A DNA stretch of 64,000 nucleotides, taken from positions 248,001-312,000 of the forward strand of contig NZ_JACGLT010000002.1 in NCBI RefSeq assembly GCF_014062315.1, written 5' to 3'. Below are positions 44,572 through 54,150 of this stretch, piece after piece. The notes under the pieces are model-generated. The model was given only the letters and a program-made list of their open reading frames with translations. It did not search any database and was not told where the DNA came from. The position numbers and the translations under genes are program-made. Source of the stretch: Gelidibacter maritimus. GTDB taxonomy: Bacteria; Bacteroidota; Bacteroidia; Flavobacteriales; Flavobacteriaceae. Position 1 is the stretch's first letter. Each line of letters begins with the position of its first letter.

Positions 44572-45864
44572 TTATGCATTCATGATCTCTTCAATCTCAT
44601 CTGCTTCAATAGGGATATTACCCATCAAGTTAAATGGCGCTCCTTTTTTCTGAATCACCAAATCATCTTCCAGTCGAATGCCAAAGCCTTCTTCAGGAAT
44701 ATAAATTCCGGGCTCAACGGTAAACACCATATTAGCTTGCATCGGTTCGGTTAAAATTCCGTAATCGTGCGTATCCAATCCGATATTATGACTGGTGCCG
44801 TGCATAAAATATTTCTTGTAAGCCGGCCAATCTTTGTCTTCATTTTGAACATCGGCTTTGTCCAATAATTTCAAACCTAACAATTCAGACGTCATTATTT
44901 TTCCAACCTCTACGTGATAGTCCGCCCAAATCGTTCCAGGCACCAACATTTTTTGAGCCTCCTTTTTCACACGGTTAACTGCATTATATACCTCTTTTTG
45001 ACGCTTCGAAAATTTCCCAGACACAGGAATGGTTCGCGTCATATCACTTGCATAATTGGCATACTCTGCACCAACATCCAATAAAATCAAATCGCCGGCC
45101 TTACATTGCTGGTTATTGACCACATAATGTAGCACGTTGGCATTATTACCAGCTGCTATAATTGGGGTGTAAGCAAATCCTCTTGAACGATTTCTCAAAA
45201 ACTCATGCATCAGTTCTGCTTCAATTTCATACTCCCAAACCCCCGGTTTTACAAAATTTAAAAGTCGTCTAAAGCCTTTTTCGGTAATGTTACAGGCTTT
45301 TTGCATTAAATCAATTTCTATTGGATCTTTCACAGATCGTAAACGTTGCAAAATAGGATTGCTTTTGGCTACAGAATGCGCAGGGTATTTTTCTTTAAGC
45401 CATTTGGTGTAACGGTCTTCACGAGTCTCCGTTTCTACATTCGCACGATAATGCTCGTTGGTGTTGATATAAACGGTGTCACATTGCGACATCAATTCAA
45501 ACATTATTTTCTCCATGTCCTGCAACCAATAAACGGTTTTAACACCTGAGGTCTCAAAAGCAGCTTCCTTGGTCAGCTTCTCGCCTTCCCAAACGGCAAT
45601 ATGATCGTTGGTTTCTTTCAAGAATAAAATTTCGCGATGCTTTTCATTCGGACAATCAGGAAAAAGCACCAAAATACTTTCTTCCTGATCCACACCACTC
45701 AGATAAAAAATATCCCGATGTTGCTGAAATGGCATAGTACTGTCGGCACTGATTGGATAAATATCATTGGAATTAAAAACCGCCAAACTATTTGACTTCA
45801 TCTGAGCCATAAAATTTTTTCGGTTTTTAATAAAAAGTTTAGCGTCTATTCTGTCGTATTTCAT
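44572..45864 (-). CDS. Aminopeptidase P family metallopeptidase (M24B)
   Basis: 430 residues. An N-terminal AMP_N domain (about 1-130; DIFYLSGVDQEESILVLFP) precedes a pita-bread fold. The metal ligands are visible: the Asp pair in LLDVGAEYANYASDMTR (near 258-270), His in HGTSHNIGLDTHD (near 352), and Glu residues in VEPGIYIPEEGFGIRLEDD (near 382-400). It removes N-terminal residues ahead of proline using Mn2+. Cytoplasmic, single gene, -7 box TAATTTTG (minus strand 45881-45888) 16 bases upstream. Confidence 0.94.
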   Translation of the reverse strand: MKYDRIDAKLFIKNRKNFMAQMKSNSLAVFNSNDIYPISADSTMPFQQHRDIFYLSGVDQEESILVLFPDCPNEKHREILFLKETNDHIAVWEGEKLTKEAAFETSGVKTVYWLQDMEKIMFELMSQCDTVYINTNEHYRANVETETREDRYTKWLKEKYPAHSVAKSNPILQRLRSVKDPIEIDLMQKACNITEKGFRRLLNFVKPGVWEYEIEAELMHEFLRNRSRGFAYTPIIAAGNNANVLHYVVNNQQCKAGDLILLDVGAEYANYASDMTRTIPVSGKFSKRQKEVYNAVNRVKKEAQKMLVPGTIWADYHVEVGKIMTSELLGLKLLDKADVQNEDKDWPAYKKYFMHGTSHNIGLDTHDYGILTEPMQANMVFTVEPGIYIPEEGFGIRLEDDLVIQKKGAPFNLMGNIPIEADEIEEIMNA

Positions 45865-45880
45865 GGTATTGTCGTTTTTT

Positions 45881-45888
45881 CAAAATTA
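45881..45888 (-). promoter_or_regulatory. -7 box for the M24B peptidase gene
   Basis: TAATTTTG on the minus strand, 16 bases before the ATG; -33 unclear. Confidence 0.45.
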
Positions 45889-46082
45889 CAGATTTGGCCG
45901 AGGTTAAAAAAATCTCATTTCTTTTTATGAAACATTTAACCACAGATTTTGCTGGCATTTTCATTATGTTTACATTTAGATGAACAAACCAAATGGATGC
46001 ACAGCTTCCTATGATTTTCAAAACAGACAGATCCTTCTCTTTAATTAAAATCATTCCAAATAAGTATAATTAAATCTATTTC

Positions 46083-46113
46083 TTGTCATTCAATCGTTTG
46101 AAGCGTATCTTTG
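46083..46113 (+). promoter_or_regulatory. Promoter of the sdhCAB operon
   Basis: TTG (46083-46085), 20-base spacer, TATCTTTG (46106-46113), 24 bases before the ATG at 46138. Because the -7 box overlaps a TTG at 46111, that TTG cannot be the start codon of sdhC. Confidence 0.65.
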
Positions 46114-46137
46114 TGTCACATTAAACTAACTACAAAT

Positions 46138-46809
46138 ATGGGCGGAATTTTTAATTCTTCAGTTGGAAGAAAGTTTGCCATGGCGCTTTCGGCATTCTTT
46201 CTCATGATCTTCTTAGTACAGCATTTTGCAATTAACATCCTTTCTGTGTTCAGTGCCGACATATTTAACGAGGCTTCACATTTTATGGGTACCTTTTGGG
46301 TTGTGCAATATATTTTTCAACCAATTTTAATTTTTGGCGTCATTTTTCATTTCGTCATGGGCATGGTGCTGGAAATAAGAAATAGAAACGCAAGAAGCAT
46401 TGGGTATGTCAAATATAATGGCAATGCCAATTCTACTTGGATGAGTAGAAACATGATTTACACAGGAGCGGTCATCTTACTCTTCCTTGGACTTCACTTT
46501 TACGATTTTTGGTTTCCAGAAATTCAAGTAAAATTCATTGATGGAGATATGTCAGGATTGCTTGACAATGGCGAGTATCGCTATTTTGAACATTTACAGC
46601 ACAAATTTGTGGACGGATGGCGCGTAGCACTGTACTGTTTGGCATTTGTGTTTTTGGCATTGCATTTATTACATGGGTTCAGTTCCGCATTTCAGTCGGT
46701 GGGCGCCAATAATAAATACACCAGAGGATTAAGAGGATTTGGTAAGGCTTATGCCATAATCATCCCTTTAGGATTTATTTTCATTGCTCTTTATCATCAC
46801 TTCAACTAA
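46138..46809 (+). CDS. sdhC: Succinate dehydrogenase cytochrome b subunit
   Basis: 223 residues from the ATG at 46138 (MGGIFNSSVGRKFAMALSAF). Five transmembrane helices and several histidines in helices (VQHFAIN, IFHFVMGM, LGLHFYDF, ALHLLHGF) fit a type-B di-haem quinone-binding subunit, which replaces the SdhC+SdhD pair of proteobacteria. It anchors SdhAB and transfers electrons to menaquinone. First gene of sdhC-sdhA-sdhB, with gaps of 12 and 11 bases. Confidence 0.95.
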   Translation: MGGIFNSSVGRKFAMALSAFFLMIFLVQHFAINILSVFSADIFNEASHFMGTFWVVQYIFQPILIFGVIFHFVMGMVLEIRNRNARSIGYVKYNGNANSTWMSRNMIYTGAVILLFLGLHFYDFWFPEIQVKFIDGDMSGLLDNGEYRYFEHLQHKFVDGWRVALYCLAFVFLALHLLHGFSSAFQSVGANNKYTRGLRGFGKAYAIIIPLGFIFIALYHHFN

Positions 46810-46821
46810 AAAACATCTAAT

Positions 46822-48819
46822 ATGGCTTTAGATTCAAAAATACCAAAAGGGCCACTTGCCGATAAGTGGACTAATTATAAAAATAATATTAACCTTGTCA
46901 ACCCAGCTAACAAGCGTAACATTGATGTAATAGTTGTGGGTACTGGATTGGCCGGTGGGTCTGCGGCAGCAACCTTAGCCGAACTTGGTTATAACGTAAA
47001 AGCATTTTGTTTTCAAGATTCGCCACGACGTGCACACTCTATCGCCGCACAAGGTGGTATCAACGCTGCAAAAAACTATCAAGGTGATGGTGATTCTACC
47101 TACAGATTATTTTATGATACTGTAAAAGGTGGCGATTACCGTTCTCGTGAAGCAAACGTTTATAGATTGGCAGAAGTTTCGGCCAATATCATTGACCAAT
47201 GCGTAGCGCAAGGAGTTCCTTTTGCTCGTGAATATGGTGGCTATCTAGATAACCGTTCTTTTGGTGGTGTATTGGTATCACGTACATTCTATGCGGCAGG
47301 ACAAACAGGACAACAATTATTATTGGGTGCTTACTCAGCAATGAACCGTCAGATTGGCCGTGGAAAAATTACGATGTACAACCGTCATGAAATGTTGGAT
47401 GTAGTGGTAGTTGGCGGTAAAGCTCGAGGCATTATTGCAAGAAACTTAGTCACTGGAGAAGTGGAACGTCATTCCGCTCACGCCGTTGTTTTGGGTACTG
47501 GAGGTTACGGAAACGTCTTTTTCTTATCCACCAATGCCATGGGAAGTAACGTAACTGCCGCCTGGAAAGCGCACAAGCGTGGCGCGTTCTTTGCAAATCC
47601 GTGTTATACACAAATTCACCCAACCTGTATTCCTGTTTCTGGTGAGCATCAATCTAAATTGACCTTGATGTCTGAATCGCTTCGTAATGACGGACGTATT
47701 TGGGTACCAAAAAATATGGATGATGTGTTGGCCATTAGAGAAGGCAAATTAAAACCTACAGATATACCTGCAGAAAATAGAGATTATTACTTAGAGCGTC
47801 GCTATCCAGCTTTCGGAAACCTAGTACCTCGTGATGTGGCCTCTCGGGCTGCGAAGGAGCGTTGTGACGCTGGTTACGGTGTCAATAAGACTGGTGAAGC
47901 TGTGTTTTTGGACTTCGCTTCCGCCATTGAACGCTACGGAAAAGAACGTGCTCACGTAAGAGGTTATGATGAAAACGACCCTAAAGTAGTCAAAAAATTT
48001 GGACAGGAAGTCATCAAAGAAAAGTATGGCAACCTCTTTCAGATGTACGAAAAGATTGTTGATCAGAATCCGTATGAAACACCAATGATGATTTACCCAG
48101 CGGTGCATTATACCATGGGTGGTCTTTGGGTGGATTATAATTTAATGACCAATGTTCCAGGATTGTATTGCATTGGCGAAGCTAATTTCTCTGATCACGG
48201 TGCTAACCGCCTCGGTGCGTCAGCATTGATGCAAGGATTGGCAGATGGCTATTTTGTCCTACCTTACACCATTGGTGATTATCTGGCCCAGGATATCAGA
48301 ACAGGAAAAATTCCAACGGATACACCAGAATTTGATGAGGCTGAAAAAAGTGTTAAGGATAACTTGGAGCATTTAATCAATAATAATGGAACTCATTCTG
48401 TTGATCATTTCCATAAGCGTCTTGGTAAGATTATGTGGAATAAATGCGGAATGGCCAGGAATGCTCAAGGCTTGAGAGAGGCAATTGTTGAAATTGCAGA
48501 ACTTCGTGAAGAGTTTTGGAAAGATGTAAGGGTTCCAGGAATTCAAAATGAATATAATGAAGAGTTGGCAAAAGCCATGCGAGTAGCTGACTACTTAGAA
48601 CTGGGTGAACTTTTTGCAAAGGATGCTCTTGAAAGAGAGGAATCTGCAGGAGGTCATTTTAGAGAAGAATTTCAAACTGAAGAAGGGGAAGCTTTAAGAC
48701 GTCCAGAATTCCAATATGTCGCAGCATGGGAATTTAAAGGCGCGCCAAAAGATGCCGTTCTTCATAAAGAGGAATTGGAGTTTGAGAATATTGAAGTGAA
48801 AGAAAGAAGTTATAAATAA
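46822..48819 (+). CDS. sdhA: Succinate dehydrogenase / fumarate reductase flavoprotein
   Basis: 665 residues. FAD-binding [17 protein letters not shown], the FAD-attachment region [20 protein letters not shown] (near residue 73) with its histidine, and active-site segments QIHPTCIP and [10 protein letters not shown]. It oxidises succinate to fumarate in the TCA cycle, or the reverse. It is a type-B (B. subtilis/Wolinella-like) form by length and by its partner SdhC. Confidence 0.97.
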   Translation: MALDSKIPKGPLADKWTNYKNNINLVNPANKRNIDVIVVGTGLAGGSAAATLAELGYNVKAFCFQDSPRRAHSIAAQGGINAAKNYQGDGDSTYRLFYDTVKGGDYRSREANVYRLAEVSANIIDQCVAQGVPFAREYGGYLDNRSFGGVLVSRTFYAAGQTGQQLLLGAYSAMNRQIGRGKITMYNRHEMLDVVVVGGKARGIIARNLVTGEVERHSAHAVVLGTGGYGNVFFLSTNAMGSNVTAAWKAHKRGAFFANPCYTQIHPTCIPVSGEHQSKLTLMSESLRNDGRIWVPKNMDDVLAIREGKLKPTDIPAENRDYYLERRYPAFGNLVPRDVASRAAKERCDAGYGVNKTGEAVFLDFASAIERYGKERAHVRGYDENDPKVVKKFGQEVIKEKYGNLFQMYEKIVDQNPYETPMMIYPAVHYTMGGLWVDYNLMTNVPGLYCIGEANFSDHGANRLGASALMQGLADGYFVLPYTIGDYLAQDIRTGKIPTDTPEFDEAEKSVKDNLEHLINNNGTHSVDHFHKRLGKIMWNKCGMARNAQGLREAIVEIAELREEFWKDVRVPGIQNEYNEELAKAMRVADYLELGELFAKDALEREESAGGHFREEFQTEEGEALRRPEFQYVAAWEFKGAPKDAVLHKEELEFENIEVKERSYK

Positions 48820-48830
48820 GAAGGAACGTT

Positions 48831-49577
48831 ATGAAATTAACTTTAAAAATATGGCGTCAAAAAAACGCCGATACAAAAGGAAAGATAGTCGAATATCCAA
48901 TCGATGGCATTGATGGCGATATGTCCTTCTTGGAAATGTTGGACATTTTAAACGAAGACTTAATCAATAAGGGCGAAGAGCCTGTGGCATTTGACCATGA
49001 CTGTCGTGAAGGCATTTGTGGCATGTGCTCACTCCATATTAATGGTGAGCCACACGGACCTGATAAAGGCATTACGACCTGTCAATTACACATGCGTATG
49101 TTTAAGGACGGAGACACCATTTTTATTGAACCCTTTAGAGCCAATGCATTTCCGGTGATCAAAGATTTGGTTGTTGATAGAAGTTCATTTGAACGGATTC
49201 AACATGCTGGTGGATTTATTTCAGTAAATACTTCTGGAAATACGATTGACGCCAATGCAATTCCGGTGAACAAACACGATGCTGATGAGGCATTTGAAGC
49301 TGCAACCTGTATTGGATGTGGGGCCTGTGTAGCGAGTTGTAAAAACTCTTCGGCCATGCTGTTCGTGGCGGCTAAAGTCTCACAATATGCCTTATTACCA
49401 CAAGGTAAGGTTGAAGCCACCGAGCGGGTTCTTAACATGGTAAAACAAATGGATGAAGAAGGGTTTGGTAACTGTACCAACACTGGAGCCTGTGAAATGG
49501 AATGCCCTAAAGGCATTTCGCTGGAATACATTGCACGCATGAATCGTGAATATATGGCAGCAAGCTTAAAAGGCTAA
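48831..49577 (+). CDS. sdhB: Succinate dehydrogenase iron-sulfur subunit
   Basis: 248 residues. The [2Fe-2S] motif is [20 protein letters not shown], with the fourth Cys in TTCQLHM. The [4Fe-4S] and [3Fe-4S] ligands lie in [15 protein letters not shown] and [15 protein letters not shown]. It carries electrons from SdhA to the haem/quinone in SdhC. Last gene of the operon, closed by the hairpin at 49622-49650. Its clusters depend on the SUF system also encoded in this window. Confidence 0.97.
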   Translation: MKLTLKIWRQKNADTKGKIVEYPIDGIDGDMSFLEMLDILNEDLINKGEEPVAFDHDCREGICGMCSLHINGEPHGPDKGITTCQLHMRMFKDGDTIFIEPFRANAFPVIKDLVVDRSSFERIQHAGGFISVNTSGNTIDANAIPVNKHDADEAFEAATCIGCGACVASCKNSSAMLFVAAKVSQYALLPQGKVEATERVLNMVKQMDEEGFGNCTNTGACEMECPKGISLEYIARMNREYMAASLKG

Positions 49578-49621
49578 TTACCACCTATCCTTCCGAAAAC
49601 GAAGGCATTAATAACTTAAAA

Positions 49622-49650
49622 AATCCCAATGACACATTGGGATTTTTTGT
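49622..49650 (+). terminator. Terminator of sdhCAB
   Basis: AATCCCAATG-ACA-CATTGGGATT, perfect 10-bp stem followed by a T-run. Confidence 0.9.
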
Positions 49651-49674
49651 TTCTTTGACTCTCAAATTTTAATC

Positions 49675-51444
49675 ATGCAAAACCCAGATTTATATTATCA
49701 AGAACATTTTAAGCTCTATCAATCAGAAGCAGATGCACTCTATAAGAAAATGACCTTATACAGCATATTGCGCATAATGGTATTTTTAGCAACGCTTCTT
49801 GGCATCTATTTAACCTTTTCAAATTGGCAAATTGCAGCAGGTCTGGCCGTGGCTGGAATCTTAATTTTCATCTTTTTATTATCCAAGTACACCGATATTA
49901 AAGCGCAAAGACAATTAAAATTGGCTTTGACAGAGATCAATAATTCGGAACTGGAAATCAGTTCGGGTAAGTTTCATGACCGAGAGTCGGGCCTCGCTTT
50001 TCAAGACCCCTTACATTTTTACAGTTTGGATATCGACTTGTTTGGACGCGGCTCCTTCTTTCAACACCTAAATAGAACTGTGATCAATGAGGGCACCCAG
50101 CAACTTGCCGAGGCTTTAAAAGCAAACAAGACGGAGGCTATTGAAAAACGTCAAGAGGCCATTAAAGAACTGGCTTCAAAACCTGAATGGCGTCAGCTCT
50201 ATTCTGCTACCGCTAGCTTGATAAAGGTTGAGACCCCAGCCATAACTATCATCAGTTGGCTTAAAACCCATAATTCATTCATGCCAAAGATCATGAAGTG
50301 GTTGCCTTATGCATTTTTGGCTGGCACCATCATCATGTTCTCACTGGTTTTTTTAGAAGTCTTAAGTCTAGGTTTTTTGGGATATTGGCTAATTTTAGGC
50401 TTAGGTATTACAGGTATTTATTTAAAGAAAGTCAACGCACTATCTTTCCATACTGAAAAAATTAAAGAAACCTTCAAGCAATACACCTTGCTATTGAAAC
50501 AAATTGAAGACGAGGATTTCAAATCCGAATTGCTATCTGACAAGCAAAAATATATTCAATCCGAATCGGAAAGAGCATCAGCCATTTTCACAAAACTATC
50601 CAAAGCATTAGATGCCTTGGATAATCGGAATAATTTTATTTCGGCCATATTTGGAAATGGTTTCTTTCTGACCGATTTAAAAAACAGCTATAAGGTGGAG
50701 CAATGGTTATCTGAATACAAAGACAAAGTTGAGGATTGGTTTGAGGTTGTCTCATTATTTGATGCTTACAACAGCTTGGGGAATTATGCGTTTAACCACC
50801 CTCAGTATGTTTTTCCAGAAATTACCACAGGCGAACACGTTATTAAGGCCACACAACTTGGGCATCCTCTGTTAAAAACCAAAAAACGCGTCGATAATGA
50901 TTTAACCATTGCCAACGAACAATTTTTTATTGTGACAGGGGCTAATATGGCTGGCAAGAGCACCTTCTTAAGAACGGTTTCGCTACATATAGTTATGGCC
51001 AATGTTGGACTACCCGTTTGTGCAACCGCAAGTGTGTACAATCCCGTTAAATTGATTACAAGCATGCGCACCAGCGATTCATTGACGGATGACAGTTCCT
51101 ATTTCTTTTCAGAATTGACACGCTTAAAATTCATCGTGGACGCCATTCAAGAAGAGTCTTATTTTATCATTTTAGATGAAATTCTAAAAGGTACAAATAG
51201 TACGGACAAAGCTATTGGTTCGCGTAAATTTGTCGAAAAACTGGTGGCTTCAAACGCTACGGGCATTATTGCCACCCACGATTTGAGTTTGTGTGAAATT
51301 GAAAATGAACTTGAAGAAGTAAAAAACTACTATTTTGATGCAGAAATTATCAATGACGAACTCTATTTTGATTATACATTTAAAACAGGAGTTTGTAAAA
51401 ATATGAATGCCAGTTTTTTACTGAAGAAGATGGAGATTATATAG
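49675..51444 (+). CDS. Membrane-anchored MutS-like ATPase
   Basis: 589 residues. Two pairs of hydrophobic segments (about 28-64 and 213-250) suggest membrane anchoring. The C-terminal third is a MutS domain V ATPase: Walker A GANMAGKSTFLRT near residue 421, a MutS-type loop SMRTSDSLTDDSSYFFSEL, and Walker B SYFIILDEILKGTNSTD. The mismatch-recognition domain I (Phe-x-Glu) is missing, so classical mismatch repair is unlikely. It belongs to a Bacteroidota group of MutS-family membrane ATPases of unknown role. It starts 24 bases after the sdh terminator. Confidence 0.85.
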   Translation: MQNPDLYYQEHFKLYQSEADALYKKMTLYSILRIMVFLATLLGIYLTFSNWQIAAGLAVAGILIFIFLLSKYTDIKAQRQLKLALTEINNSELEISSGKFHDRESGLAFQDPLHFYSLDIDLFGRGSFFQHLNRTVINEGTQQLAEALKANKTEAIEKRQEAIKELASKPEWRQLYSATASLIKVETPAITIISWLKTHNSFMPKIMKWLPYAFLAGTIIMFSLVFLEVLSLGFLGYWLILGLGITGIYLKKVNALSFHTEKIKETFKQYTLLLKQIEDEDFKSELLSDKQKYIQSESERASAIFTKLSKALDALDNRNNFISAIFGNGFFLTDLKNSYKVEQWLSEYKDKVEDWFEVVSLFDAYNSLGNYAFNHPQYVFPEITTGEHVIKATQLGHPLLKTKKRVDNDLTIANEQFFIVTGANMAGKSTFLRTVSLHIVMANVGLPVCATASVYNPVKLITSMRTSDSLTDDSSYFFSELTRLKFIVDAIQEESYFIILDEILKGTNSTDKAIGSRKFVEKLVASNATGIIATHDLSLCEIENELEEVKNYYFDAEIINDELYFDYTFKTGVCKNMNASFLLKKMEII

Positions 51445-51497
51445 TATGCAAAAATCCAGTCTCAGATCTCATTTGCGACAGTAAACTACTATAAATC

Positions 51498-51529
51498 AAA
51501 AACCCTTTCTGCTAACAGAAAGGGTTTTT
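51498..51529. terminator. Bidirectional terminator
   Basis: AAAAACCCTTTCTG-CTAA-CAGAAAGGGTTTTT, perfect 14-bp stem between the converging MutS-like gene and rpmA. Confidence 0.92.
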
Positions 51530-51554
51530 AGATATGAAAAGAAATCTATAACGA

Positions 51555-51815
51555 TTAAACCTCAAACGGTTCAATTGATACATAAGACCTATTGTCTTTT
51601 TTCTTTGTGAATTTCACAAGACCATCAACTTGTGCATGCAAAGTGTGATCTTTTCCACCATACACATTTTCACCTGGGTGATGTGTATAGCCTCTTTGTC
51701 TTACGATGATATTTCCGGCAACAGCAGCTTGACCGCCATAAATCTTCACACCAAGGCGTTTCGATTCTGAATCTCTACCGTTTTTAGAACTACCAACTCC
51801 TTTTTTATGAGCCAT
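51555..51815 (-). CDS. rpmA: Ribosomal protein L27
   Basis: 86 residues. The start [20 protein letters not shown] is the conserved L27 N-terminus that reaches the peptidyl-transferase centre. It begins directly with the mature-type sequence, so no Firmicutes-style cleavable leader. It follows rplU by 48 bases, the standard L21-L27 operon. Confidence 0.98.
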   Translation of the reverse strand: MAHKKGVGSSKNGRDSESKRLGVKIYGGQAAVAGNIIVRQRGYTHHPGENVYGGKDHTLHAQVDGLVKFTKKKDNRSYVSIEPFEV

Positions 51816-51863
51816 TGTCTTAAGGTTTTAAATATCTGCTAGTTCAGCAGACAGGTTATTATA

Positions 51864-52673
51864 TTATTTTTTGTCTTTCAACAAAGCTTTTGCTTGTTTT
51901 ACCCACTCATCAGATTCGATTTTCTCACGAGTGATACCGTCGATTGCTGAAAGTTCATCTCTATCAGCAGCTTTCAACTTGCTGATTTGCTCAAAGGTAT
52001 AAATACCTAGTTCATTGAGCTTTTCTTCGTAAACAGGACCTATGCCATTGATTAATTTCAAATCATCAGCATCTGCTTTTAACGCAGTTCCGATACTGTG
52101 AAGCACTTTATCAATGTTGATTTCAACGTTCGCATCTTCCGCTCTGTGCTCTGCACGAGTTACTAAATTCTCACTGACTTCAACTTCTTTTTTAGCAGCT
52201 TTCTTAGGTTCTGCTTTCTTAGCCTCTTGAACTGGCGCAGCCTTTTCTGCCTTAGCAGGTTTAGCTTTTACAGTTTTGTCGGTTTTAGCAGCTCCTTTGC
52301 TTTCAGCTTTGGTCGCTTTAACAGCTCCTTTGCTTTCAGCTTTGATCGCTTTAACAGCTCCAGAAGCAACAATGCTTTCAATAACGATTTCAGTAAGAGC
52401 TTGACGGTGTCCCTTTTTTACACGGTAACCTTTACGTCTTTTCTTTTTGAAAACGATAACTTTATCACCTTTAAGGTGACTTAAGACTTTTGCTCCTACT
52501 TGAGCTCCGTCTATAGCCGGGGCGCCTAAAGTAAATTTATCACCATCACCAATCAAAAGAACATTATCGAAAGACACAGTCTCTCCCTCTTCTGTTGCTA
52601 AACGATGAACAAACACTTTCTGGTCTTTTTCAACTTTGAATTGTTGCCCTGCTATCTCTACAATTGCGTACAT
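51864..52673 (-). CDS. rplU: Ribosomal protein L21 with long linker and C-terminal helix-hairpin-helix domain
   Basis: 269 residues, against about 103 for a standard L21. Residues 1-103 are normal L21 (MYAIVEIAGQQFKVEKDQK, KKRRKGYRVKKGHRQ). Residues about 104-175 form an Ala/Lys-rich linker containing a tandem KAESKGA repeat. Residues about 205-265 form a small helical domain with paired HhH-like motifs (LINGIGPVYEEKLNELGIYT, LSAIDGITREKI), like the domain added to several Bacteroidota proteins. The full frame is open and in register with one start. The extension should lie at the ribosome surface. Promoter at 52718-52748. Confidence 0.95.
   Translation of the reverse strand: MYAIVEIAGQQFKVEKDQKVFVHRLATEEGETVSFDNVLLIGDGDKFTLGAPAIDGAQVGAKVLSHLKGDKVIVFKKKRRKGYRVKKGHRQALTEIVIESIVASGAVKAIKAESKGAVKATKAESKGAAKTDKTVKAKPAKAEKAAPVQEAKKAEPKKAAKKEVEVSENLVTRAEHRAEDANVEINIDKVLHSIGTALKADADDLKLINGIGPVYEEKLNELGIYTFEQISKLKAADRDELSAIDGITREKIESDEWVKQAKALLKDKK
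52288..52353 (-). repeat. 33-bp tandem repeat inside rplU
   Basis: Two near-identical 33-base units (52288-52320 and 52321-52353, two mismatches) plus the start of a third. They encode the KA-x-KAESKGA repeat of the L21 linker. Being a multiple of three, copy number can change without loss of frame. Confidence 0.75.
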
Positions 52674-52717
52674 AGCGTAACGTTTAAAATTAGTTAATTT
52701 TTATTTTAAAATGGGTG

Positions 52718-52748
52718 CAAATATACATCTAAATAATTAAACTACAAA
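52718..52748 (-). promoter_or_regulatory. Promoter of rplU-rpmA
   Basis: On the minus strand TTTG (52745-52748), exactly 19 bases, TATATTTG (52718-52725): a perfect Bacteroidota consensus. It lies 44 bases before the rplU ATG, and the leader is AT-rich. Confidence 0.75.
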
Positions 52749-52866
52749 CGTTTTTTAACGCCAGAACCGAATAATTGCTCTAACTTGAAGAAAGAGGACG
52801 GATTTTTATCCTATAGACCTGAGGAATCGAAGCTAACGAAAATAATAATCAACTTTAAAAACCCAC

Positions 52867-54111
52867 TTATTCCTCAGGTTTTATCCGCCCAATTGAGCCA
52901 TCATTAGTAGGCATCAATTCATAAATATGTGACGGCGCCAACGAATTTTCAATGGTATGAGAGACATAAATGATTGCGATTTCGGAATATTCCACCAGGC
53001 CATTGATCAATTGAGACACCAAAGCGGTGTTTTCAGGATCTAAACCTTCAAAAGGTTCGTCCAAAATTAATAAGGGTGGCTGTTTAATTACAGCTCTTAT
53101 AATTAAAACCAAGCGTTGCTGCCCCAAACTCAATCTATTGAAATAGGCATCTTTTAAATGCCTCATCTCAATAACATCAAGCCATTGTAAGGCTTTCTGC
53201 TGTTGCATCGCACTGGGTTTTACATATAATCCAACGGAATCAAAAAAACCTGATAAAACCATCTGCCCAACTGTATGGTTCCTTTCGAACAATTCGGTCA
53301 GATGCGTAGAGAAATACCCGATATTTTTTTTGATGTCCCAAACACTTTCACCACTTCCTTTTTTTCTATCAAAGATGGTGATGTCTTGTCCAAAGGCTTT
53401 CGGATTATCGCCAGTAATTAAAGCTAACAGCGTACTTTTTCCTGAGCCATTGGGCCCAATTAATTGCCAAAACTCGCCATGTTTAATCTCCCATGAAATA
53501 TTTTTGACGATGGACTGCTCCCCATAGTTAACAGAAACCTTATAGAATTTAACGAGAACGTTATAAGTATTAGTGAAGGTGACCAGTGCACTCGGCAAAA
53601 CAGGTTTTAATTGAGTAGTTTGCGGTTGAGTTTTGGTATCTGATTCGGAAACAACGAGGCAAGTTCCAGAGACGAAGCTTGTTTTTTTAATGAATGGCAT
53701 CAGATCCCTTTCGTGATGCACTAATTGAAGTATGGAAATGGAATGTGATAACTTTAAAAGCTGATTGTACAAAGCCATTCTTGATGCCTGATCCAGATGA
53801 TCAAAAGGATTATCAAAAATGATATAGTCTGGATTTTTAGATAAGCAGTATTCTAAAAAAAGTTTTCGTCGTTCGCCTGAAGAAAAAGTGTGCAACGGTC
53901 TGTTTTTTGGCGTTGTGATTTCAATGGTGTGATGTTTGTGCTCCTTTTCTATAAGCTCTGCAATGGCTAAATCAGAAAACAAAACGCCATCCAATTCATT
54001 AAAAACACGCAGCGCACCTGTACTTTTCTTGGACAAAAGATGGTGTGTGAAGGCTTTTTTATCAAGAGAATTGGATACAACGATGCCGTAATGAATAAGG
54101 CTTTGACTCAA
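52867..54111 (-). CDS. Tandem ABC ATPase (ModF/PhrA-like) with degenerate first half
   Basis: 414 residues, soluble, two nucleotide-binding halves. The second is complete: Walker A GPNGSGKSTL near 218, signature LSLGQQRLVLI near 322, Walker B LLILDEPFEGLD near 346 and switch His in YVSHTIE. The first half keeps a signature (FSSGERRKLFLEY, near 74) and Walker B (YIIFDNPFDHLD, near 96), but no Walker A GxxGxGK(S/T) occurs before them. The N-terminus instead reads HHLLSKKSTGALRVFNELDG. No permease is nearby. By pattern it is a ModF/photorepair-PhrA type protein; its role is unknown. Confidence 0.85.
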   Translation of the reverse strand: MSQSLIHYGIVVSNSLDKKAFTHHLLSKKSTGALRVFNELDGVLFSDLAIAELIEKEHKHHTIEITTPKNRPLHTFSSGERRKLFLEYCLSKNPDYIIFDNPFDHLDQASRMALYNQLLKLSHSISILQLVHHERDLMPFIKKTSFVSGTCLVVSESDTKTQPQTTQLKPVLPSALVTFTNTYNVLVKFYKVSVNYGEQSIVKNISWEIKHGEFWQLIGPNGSGKSTLLALITGDNPKAFGQDITIFDRKKGSGESVWDIKKNIGYFSTHLTELFERNHTVGQMVLSGFFDSVGLYVKPSAMQQQKALQWLDVIEMRHLKDAYFNRLSLGQQRLVLIIRAVIKQPPLLILDEPFEGLDPENTALVSQLINGLVEYSEIAIIYVSHTIENSLAPSHIYELMPTNDGSIGRIKPEE

Positions 54112-54150
54112 GGTTCTGAATGTCTAATTGACGTTAATACAAAGCTAATC

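Noticed and set aside
45889-46080. tRNA or small RNA upstream of sdhC
   Set aside because: No cloverleaf, T-loop (GTTCRANNC) or terminator could be found.
46111-46137. TTG at 46111 as the sdhC start
   Set aside because: It lies within the -7 promoter box and adds a non-conserved leader before MGGIFNSS.
52288-52361. Possible CRISPR-like repeat
   Set aside because: The two 33-base units are directly adjacent with no spacers and encode a protein linker in rplU.
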